Shown here: positions 59,048 to 64,000 of the stretch, piece by piece
Layout: the number at the start of each line of letters is the position of its first letter
How positions within the stretch are numbered: position 1 is the stretch's first letter
Assembly (NCBI GenBank): GCA_965229095.1
Contig: OZ245855.1
Location: forward strand, 4,960,001-5,024,000
Origin: Taibaiella sp965229095
Lineage (GTDB): Bacteria; Bacteroidota; Bacteroidia; Chitinophagales; Chitinophagaceae
Reading direction: 5' to 3'
DNA: 64,000 nt
Program-made: the position numbers and the translations under genes
Notes under the pieces: model-generated
What the model saw: only the letters and a program-made list of their open reading frames with translations
Told to the model about the DNA's origin: nothing
Database searches by the model: none

Positions 59048-60325
59048 TCAGTACCCGTATTTTTTTTTCCAGCAATGGCGCAGGTATTCCCGCATGCGCT
59101 GTTCGGAAGCATTGTTGCCCGGTTCGTATAAGGTAGTGCCGGCAATTTGCTCGGGCAGGAATTCCTGCTCCACGAAGTTGCCCGGGAAATCATGGGCATA
59201 CTGGTAGCTTTTGCCATAGCCGATATCTTTCATCAATTTGGTAGGCGCATTTCGTATGGTAAGCGGCACCGAAAGATCGCCCGTTTGTTTTACCAAAGCC
59301 TGCGCATTGTTGATGGCCATATAAGCCGCATTACTTTTTACGGAAGAAGCCAGGTAAGTTACTGTTTGGGAAAGAATAATCCTGCATTCGGGATAGCCGA
59401 TCATTTCTACAGCCTGGAAACAGGATGTAGCCAGCAACAAGGCATTGGGGTTGGCATTGCCGATGTCCTCGCTGGCCAGGATCAGCAGGCGCCGTGCAAT
59501 GAATTTGGGATCTTCGCCACCTTCAATCATCCGGGCCAGGTAATATACGGCAGCATTGGGATCGCTGCCCCGTATCGATTTGATAAATGCCGATATGATA
59601 TCATAATGTTGTTCCCCGCTCTTATCATACAAAGCCATTTTCTGCTGGACGATCTGTTGCACCTTTTCGTTGGTGATTGTCTTTTGTCCTTCGGGAAGGC
59701 CTTGTACTACCAGTTCCAGCAAGTTCAGTATCCTCCGGCCATCGCCGCCGCTCAGTTGGATCAAGGCTTCCCATTCGGCTACGGTTACCTGCTGTGCCTG
59801 AAGCCAGGCATCTTTTTCCAGGGCCTGGTTGATGATCTGCTTCAGCTCTTCTTCGGTAAAGGCTTCCAGTATATAGACCTGGCAGCGGCTCAGCAAAGCG
59901 CTGATGACTTCAAAAGAAGGGTTTTCGGTAGTGGCGCCGATAAGGGTGATGATCCCCTTTTCCACGGCCCCCAGCAAGCTATCCTGCTGGGCTTTGTTGA
60001 AACGGTGTATCTCATCGATAAACAAAATAGCCTTGCCGGCTTTCCGCGAAAGATCGATGACACCCCTCACTTCTTTTACACCGCTTTCTATGGCGCTTAG
60101 CTGGAAAAAGGGAAGCTCCATTTGCGAAGCAATGATCTGAGCCAGGGTGGTTTTACCCACGCCGGGAGGTCCCCAGAAGATAATAGATTGCAGCTGGCGG
60201 CCTTCGATCATGTTGCGCAAAACTTTGCCTTCGCCTACCAGGTGTTGCTGGCCTATAAAGTCCTGCAATGTCCTGGGGCGTAGCCGCTCGGCTAACGGGA
60301 TGTTATTGTTGTGGGAAGGAGCCAT
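59048..60325 (-). CDS. rarA: Replication-associated recombination protein A
   Basis: This AAA+ clamp-loader-like ATPase (RarA/MgsA/WRNIP1 family) acts at stalled forks. The 425 residues carry LRPRTLQDFIGQQHL (~17-31), Walker A GPPGVGKTT (~53), Walker B ILFIDEIHRF (~104), sensor ATTENPSFE (~129), a helical middle region and the tetramerisation C-terminus (NAPTKLMKDIGYGKSYQYAHD). It is divergent from the thioredoxin-like gene. Confidence 0.96.
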   Translation of the reverse strand: MAPSHNNNIPLAERLRPRTLQDFIGQQHLVGEGKVLRNMIEGRQLQSIIFWGPPGVGKTTLAQIIASQMELPFFQLSAIESGVKEVRGVIDLSRKAGKAILFIDEIHRFNKAQQDSLLGAVEKGIITLIGATTENPSFEVISALLSRCQVYILEAFTEEELKQIINQALEKDAWLQAQQVTVAEWEALIQLSGGDGRRILNLLELVVQGLPEGQKTITNEKVQQIVQQKMALYDKSGEQHYDIISAFIKSIRGSDPNAAVYYLARMIEGGEDPKFIARRLLILASEDIGNANPNALLLATSCFQAVEMIGYPECRIILSQTVTYLASSVKSNAAYMAINNAQALVKQTGDLSVPLTIRNAPTKLMKDIGYGKSYQYAHDFPGNFVEQEFLPEQIAGTTLYEPGNNASEQRMREYLRHCWKKKYGY

Positions 60326-60345
60326 GAAAATAACCTGTTTTACTG

Positions 60346-60353
60346 TACATTTG
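60346..60353 (+). promoter_or_regulatory. -7 box of the thioredoxin-like gene
   Basis: TACATTTG matches TAnnTTTG, 44 bases before the start codon; no TTTG is found at the -33 position. Confidence 0.4.
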
Positions 60354-60397
60354 AATCTGTAAAGTTCGATACCTCTGCTAAAATAATTGTTGCTTTG

Positions 60398-60898
60398 ATG
60401 AAAAAAATATTATCTGCCGTGCTGTTGTTGCTTTCCTTTGCTGCAGAAGCCCAGCAGCAGGAAGAAGTAAAGCTGTCTTATCGTGAAATAACGTCTATAC
60501 TACCGCCTATGCGGGTAATCGATACCTTAAACCATGAATATACCGAAAAGGACTTCAGCAATAAGAACCATTTTTTTATGTTTCTGTTCAATCCCACCTG
60601 CGGACATTGTATCCAGATGGGGAAGCTTGTAGGTGATCATATAAAAGAATTCCGGAAAAATAAAGTGCTCTTCCTGGCGGGACCGGCGATGATGCCTTAC
60701 CTGGCCAATTTTTACCAGACCAGCAACCTGGGCAAGCATCCCGAGGTAACGGTTGGTATCGATAGCGCCGGTACCGTAGACCGTTTGTACAATTACAAGA
60801 TGTTGCCCCAGATCAATATTTATGATAAAAAAAGAAGGCTGGTAAAGATCTTCTATGGCGATACGCCGCTCGATTCCCTCCGGAAATACATACCTTAA
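60398..60898 (+). CDS. Secreted thioredoxin-like protein
   Basis: The 166-residue protein starts at 60398 (MKKILSAVLLLLSF), giving a signal peptide (cleavage near AEAQQ). The thioredoxin fold has a CGHC active site at 68-71 (FNPTCGHCIQM). It lacks the usual WCxxC Trp but keeps the FLFNPTCGHC context and a cis-Pro region (LPQINIYD). It probably handles periplasmic disulfides or reduction of exported partners. A different in-frame ATG at 60311 is ignored because it overlaps rarA. Confidence 0.88.
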   Translation: MKKILSAVLLLLSFAAEAQQQEEVKLSYREITSILPPMRVIDTLNHEYTEKDFSNKNHFFMFLFNPTCGHCIQMGKLVGDHIKEFRKNKVLFLAGPAMMPYLANFYQTSNLGKHPEVTVGIDSAGTVDRLYNYKMLPQINIYDKKRRLVKIFYGDTPLDSLRKYIP

Positions 60899-60920
60899 AT
60901 GTAAATAATGTCTCTTGCCT

Positions 60921-60946
60921 GGTTTCATGTCCACACGAAACCGTTA
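60921..60946. repeat. Inverted repeat element, copy 1 (GGTTTCATGT...ACACGAAACC)
   Basis: GGTTTCATGT (60921-60930) and ACACGAAACC (60933-60942) are near-perfect complements (one mismatch), followed by GTTATT. A related copy is at 61671-61697. Confidence 0.55.
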
Positions 60947-60956
60947 TTGACTCCCA

Positions 60957-61006
60957 GGTTCGTGTCCTCACGAATCTGCTATTGGTGGTTCGTGAGGACA
61001 CGAACC
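60957..61006. repeat. Inverted repeat, 18-bp perfect arms
   Basis: GGTTCGTGTCCTCACGAA (60957-60974) and TTCGTGAGGACACGAACC (60989-61006) are exact complements around TCTGCTATTGGTGG. It has the same core word (CGTG-CACG) as the neighbouring element; no T-tract, so not a normal terminator. Confidence 0.6.
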
Positions 61007-61025
61007 ACGGGAGAGCATTCTTGTC

Positions 61026-61046
61026 ATTGCGGGCTTGACCCGCAAT
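61026..61046. repeat. REP-like hairpin ATTGCGGG/CCCGCAAT
   Basis: A short perfect stem with loop CTTGA, between the inverted repeats and the terminator. Its wording resembles dispersed REP-like sequences found in many bacteria. Confidence 0.45.
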
Positions 61047-61101
61047 CTTTGACCTCCTGGCTCCCTGGTTGGCAGGTGCTTCGCGTGTACTTTTTACAGG
61101 T

Positions 61102-61145
61102 AAAAAATAGACGTGCCCGATTTTCCCAGGCACGTCTATTTTTTA
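61102..61145 (-). terminator. Terminator of precursor gene D (bidirectional)
   Basis: AAAAAATAGACGTGCC/GGCACGTCTATTTTTT around CGATTTTCCCA, 20 bases after the stop of precursor D on the minus strand. Confidence 0.85.
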
Positions 61146-61165
61146 ATACGGATCAGAGACTACTG

Positions 61166-61390
61166 TTAACAGATATAACCAGGACGCAGACAGGTATTCA
61201 TATTGCCGGTCATAATACACTTGCAGACGCTTACTTCGTCTGTCTTAGGAGGGCATACCGTGCCTGGGCAGGACGCGCTTGGCGCTATATCTCCACCAGC
61301 GATGTTAGCGGATTCCTGAAGGGTCAGGCTGCTGATCGTTTCTTTCGTCATGAATAGTTTCCGGCCTAGTTCAATCTTTTTCTTTTTCAT
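61166..61390 (-). CDS. Cys-rich RiPP precursor peptide D (lanthipeptide-like leader)
   Basis: The 74-residue peptide begins MKKKKIELGRKLFMTKETISSL, then NIAGG, a double-Gly cut site. The core has six Cys (SASCPGTVC, VCKC, NTC, YIC) and Ser/Thr. It shares the leader layout with peptides A-C at 31.8-35.3 kb but is unlinked to them and lacks their structured upstream element. Its regulatory region is GC-rich with possible hairpins. No enzyme gene is close. Confidence 0.72.
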   Translation of the reverse strand: MKKKKIELGRKLFMTKETISSLTLQESANIAGGDIAPSASCPGTVCPPKTDEVSVCKCIMTGNMNTCLRPGYIC

Positions 61391-61804
61391 AAAAACTGAT
61401 TTTAAATAAACCCTCCCCTGTCTTAGTCGCGCCCTGGGGTGGTTGCTCAGCGCGTAAGTTAGTGAAGCATCATCACGCGATCTTTTACACGCTTTGCTGC
61501 TCGTGATATATGGTCATTATTATACTGCAAGAAAAGGTCTTTTCCTGTTGCGGGAAAGCAGCAATTGACAGCCGGGTTATCTGGCTATAGGGCTGAGTGG
61601 AAATACTGGATAAATGCGCCGGAGGTATCTTGTTGCAGGAGCCTGATGCCGGTGCTGGTACTCCCTTCCCGGTTTCGTAGGGACACGAAACCGTTATTCC
61701 GTGATTTGTGAGGGCGTAAACCTCAGGGGATAGGCACACGCGAGGTGAGTGCCAGCCATAGCATAAGAATGAAGACTCGAATTACGGGAAGGTGAATTTC
61801 CTTG
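61391..61804. other. 414-base region between precursor D and the AraC gene
   Basis: No credible gene was found. It holds the likely promoter and leader of precursor D, an 84-codon chance frame on the minus strand (61485-61739) and the inverted repeat copy 2 at 61671-61697. Confidence 0.4.
61671..61697. repeat. Inverted repeat element, copy 2 (GGTTTCGT...ACGAAACC)
   Basis: GGTTTCGT and ACGAAACC pair exactly around AGGGAC (61671-61692), again followed by GTTATT, as in copy 1 at 60921. The word ACACGAAACCGTTATT is shared by both copies. Confidence 0.55.
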
Positions 61805-62665
61805 CTATCGTACCGCCTGCTCCTTCCGGTAAGCGGTTAAGCTGGTCTGCCGGTGTTTTTTGAAAAATTTGTTGAGGTGGCTTTCATCTGTAAAGCCAAA
61901 CTCATCCACGATCTCATTAATCCTCCTGTCGCTGAACTTCAGGCGATGCTCGATCAGCCTTAGCTTATATTGGGTAATATAATGCTGCAGGGTTTCGCCG
62001 CAATGGTTCTTGAAATAGCTGCCCAGGTAAGTATCCGACAGTCCGAAAGCTTGGGCAATGGCCACAGCCGTAAGCTTCGGCGGACAATAAATATTAGCCT
62101 GGATGTAGTCGATGATAGCAAGCACCCGTTTGTCCGCATTTTCTTTTACCTCGACCGGCTTTATTTTGGCGATATTCCTGGCTGCGATCACGATCAGGGC
62201 GTTGACGAAGTGCATGGTAAGGTCTTCGTGATACACATCGTTGTGCTGCATGCTGTGCAGCAGGGAATCTACGATCGATCTTACCAGGAATTCATCGGGC
62301 TTGTTCTTTAAGATACAACCCGATAGATGGCTCGCATAGTAAAGCAGGCATTCCATATGGTTGATGTTCTTCCAGCGGTATTCCTTCACATAGCTCCCGT
62401 TGAATTTTACAAAAAGAAATTCAGAAGCCTTATCCACCGTAAAATGATACTGATCGTTGGGCGTAAGCAGCATAAGATTACCTGCCCGGTACAGCAAACG
62501 GTTACTGTTGATGTTGAAAAAGCCCGAGCCCGATATCACATAGGCGATCTGGAAAAAGCTTAGCTGCAGGTTGCTTCTTGGGCAGGCCTCAATGCGCTCG
62601 TGGATCACCTCCACCGGGCGATGTATATTTTCTTTCCCCATCTGGCAAAAGTACTCCTTTGTCAT
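61805..62665 (-). CDS. AraC-family transcriptional regulator
   Basis: I start at 62665 (MTKEYFCQMGKENIHRP); an earlier in-frame ATG (62734) would overlap the divergent MFS start. The 286 residues have a cupin-like effector domain (~25-140; FNINSNRLLYRAGNLMLLTPNDQYHF) and a C-terminal AraC HTH pair (~185-283; IAQAFGLSDTYLGSYFKNHCG and VDEFGFTDESHLNKFFKKHRQ in parts). It is divergent from the MFS exporter with a 55-base gap, so it is its likely regulator. Confidence 0.92.
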   Translation of the reverse strand: MTKEYFCQMGKENIHRPVEVIHERIEACPRSNLQLSFFQIAYVISGSGFFNINSNRLLYRAGNLMLLTPNDQYHFTVDKASEFLFVKFNGSYVKEYRWKNINHMECLLYYASHLSGCILKNKPDEFLVRSIVDSLLHSMQHNDVYHEDLTMHFVNALIVIAARNIAKIKPVEVKENADKRVLAIIDYIQANIYCPPKLTAVAIAQAFGLSDTYLGSYFKNHCGETLQHYITQYKLRLIEHRLKFSDRRINEIVDEFGFTDESHLNKFFKKHRQTSLTAYRKEQAVR

Positions 62666-62720
62666 GAAAATGTACCGGTATATGGCTTTTTGCCGGTTTA
62701 TTTTTGTCTTAAAAAAACTA

Positions 62721-64000
62721 ATGTCCCTTTCCACTTATCCCCGTAAAAATAGGATTGCCCTGGCGGCTGTATGCCTGGCCTCGCTTATGTTCGGCCTTGA
62801 GATTTCGAGTGTTCCTGTAATATTACCTACCCTGGAACAATTGCTGCAGGGTAATTTTAAAGACATGCAATGGATCATGAATGCCTATACCATTGCCTGT
62901 ACCACAGTGCTGATGGCTACCGGTACCCTGGCCGACAGGTATGGCCGCAGGCTCATTTTTATCATCAGTATTGTTTTATTCGGTATCACTTCCCTGGTTT
63001 GCGGTCTGGCGCGTACTATGCCTTTGCTGATCGCCGGCCGGTTACTGCAGGGCATAAGCGGCGGCGCTATGCTCATCTGCCAGGTAGCCGTATTGTCGCA
63101 CCAGTTCCGAGAGGGAAAAGAGCGTGCTAAAGCCTTTGCCGCCTGGGGTGTTATCTTCGGGATAGGGCTGGGCTTCGGCCCTTTGATCGGAGGTGGTATC
63201 GTAGCCTTGTCCAACTGGCAATGGGTGTTCCTGGTGCATGTATTGATTGCCGCCGTAACCCTGGTACTCGTTTTTGCCGGTGTGCTGGAGTCCCGCGATC
63301 CCCAGGCGCGCAAGTTGGATGTGGCCGGCATGATAACGCTGTCGCTTGCGGTTTTCGGGTTGACTTATTATATCACGCAGGGCGCCGATATCGGCTTCCT
63401 GAGCCCGCTTGCCTGCCTTATCCTTGCCGTTACGGTAATCAGCTTCCTGCTTTTTATCTATGCCGAAAGGAAGAGCGCTCATCCCATGTTCGACTTCTCC
63501 ATATTCCGCATCCGCGAATTTTCAGGAGCACTGCTGGGCTCTGCAGGTATGAACTTCAGCTTTTGGCCCTTCATGATCTATCTGCCGGTCTACTTCCAGA
63601 CGGCCTTGGGGTATGATACCATATTGGCCGGCTTATCCCTGCTGGCCTATACCTTACCTACCCTGGTAGTGCCTCCCCTGGCCGAATGGCTGGCATTGCG
63701 GTATCGTTCGGGCATCGTTATTCCCTTGGGTATGTTCCTGATAGGGCTGGGCTTCTTCTTCATGTGGTATGGCAGCGATACGGTACAGGCCAGCTGGCTT
63801 ACCATGCTGCCGGGTTCTTTGCTGGCAGGCATCGGCCTGGGATTTACCAATACTCCTGTTACCAATGCCACCACAGGCGCAGTGCCAGTAGCACGGGCCG
63901 GTATGGCTTCGGGTATCGATATGAGCGCCCGGCTCATTACGTTGGCCATTAATATTGCGCTTATGGGTTACCTGTTGCTGCTGGGTGTAGGTGCTTATCT
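62721..64000 (+). CDS. MFS transporter, DHA2 (14-TM, EmrB/QacA-like), 3' end beyond the window
   Basis: The frame starts at 62721 (MSLSTYPRKNRIALAAVCLASLM) and is open to the last base: 426 codons with no stop. It shows about 13 TM segments in the visible part, the motif A GTLADRYGRRLIF (~70-82) and motif C-like GIGLGFGPLIGGGIVALSNW (in part, ~150), the QWIMNAYTIACTTVLMATG start and the loop RNPMFDFSIFR-like text (HPMFDFSIFRI). It is a drug/proton antiporter of the 14-TM type. The divergent AraC gene probably controls it. Confidence 0.93.
   Translation, partial: MSLSTYPRKNRIALAAVCLASLMFGLEISSVPVILPTLEQLLQGNFKDMQWIMNAYTIACTTVLMATGTLADRYGRRLIFIISIVLFGITSLVCGLARTMPLLIAGRLLQGISGGAMLICQVAVLSHQFREGKERAKAFAAWGVIFGIGLGFGPLIGGGIVALSNWQWVFLVHVLIAAVTLVLVFAGVLESRDPQARKLDVAGMITLSLAVFGLTYYITQGADIGFLSPLACLILAVTVISFLLFIYAERKSAHPMFDFSIFRIREFSGALLGSAGMNFSFWPFMIYLPVYFQTALGYDTILAGLSLLAYTLPTLVVPPLAEWLALRYRSGIVIPLGMFLIGLGFFFMWYGSDTVQASWLTMLPGSLLAGIGLGFTNTPVTNATTGAVPVARAGMASGIDMSARLITLAINIALMGYLLLLGVGAY

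Noticed and set aside
61485..61739. 84-codon minus-strand frame beside precursor D
   Set aside because: It crosses the inverted repeat copy 2 and has no leader or Cys pattern like the precursors.

Overview
The window is a stretch of chromosome from a Gram-negative member of the Bacteroidota, most likely family Chitinophagaceae. The evidence is type IX secretion (T9SS) C-terminal sorting domains, a fused LpxC-FabZ, promoters of the Bacteroidota form TTTG-N19/20-TAnnTTTG, LytS/LytTR regulation with beta-propeller sensors, a lipid A pathway and a TPP-riboswitch-controlled TonB-dependent receptor. The genus cannot be fixed from the sequence. The first gene (mutL) and the last (an MFS transporter) run off the ends of the window.

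Layout. 0-5.1 kb: mutL, then an exbB-exbD-exbD-tonB operon that energises outer-membrane uptake. 5.1-10.8 kb: OmpH/Skp-like chaperone lipoprotein, NlpC/P60 hydrolase, two small lipoproteins, purH and an HD-domain phosphohydrolase. 10.8-16 kb: a frameshifted DUF2071 gene, then lpxD, lpxC-fabZ, lpxA and an ABC ATPase that overlaps lpxA. 16-23 kb: secreted proteins of unknown function, a fatty-acid desaturase, a BamA/TamA-type barrel, an FKBP isomerase and an outer-membrane barrel. 23-29.8 kb, all on the minus strand: purL, a signal-peptidase-like protein without its catalytic residues, a DegT aminotransferase, pyrB, pyrR, pdxH and an undescribed 46-residue membrane peptide that overlaps pdxH.

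31.7-35.8 kb is the most unusual part. It holds three small Cys-rich peptides with lanthipeptide-like leaders, a parallel beta-helix protein with an eroded 3' end, and a tRNA-Lys gene at the border. Two of the peptide genes are preceded by a duplicated leader whose stem is kept by compensatory base changes, which suggests a structured regulatory RNA. A fourth peptide of the same family lies at 61.2 kb. No modification enzyme is in the window.

36-40 kb: ccmB, a nitroreductase and heptose genes (gmhA, hddC-like, gmhB-like). 40-49.2 kb: a large sensor kinase and LytTR regulator, followed by three secreted proteins, among them a papain-like protease and an 867-residue protein, both with T9SS sorting domains. 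49.3-54.9 kb: an outer-membrane lipoprotein barrel, an acyl-CoA-dehydrogenase-like flavoprotein and a thiamin-type TonB-dependent receptor behind a TPP riboswitch, then a PAP2/sphingomyelin-synthase-like enzyme. 54.9-64 kb: nth, pyrH, manC, feoA, nadD, rarA, a thioredoxin-like protein, the fourth peptide precursor among inverted repeats, and a divergent AraC regulator/MFS exporter pair. No transposase, integrase or CRISPR array was seen.
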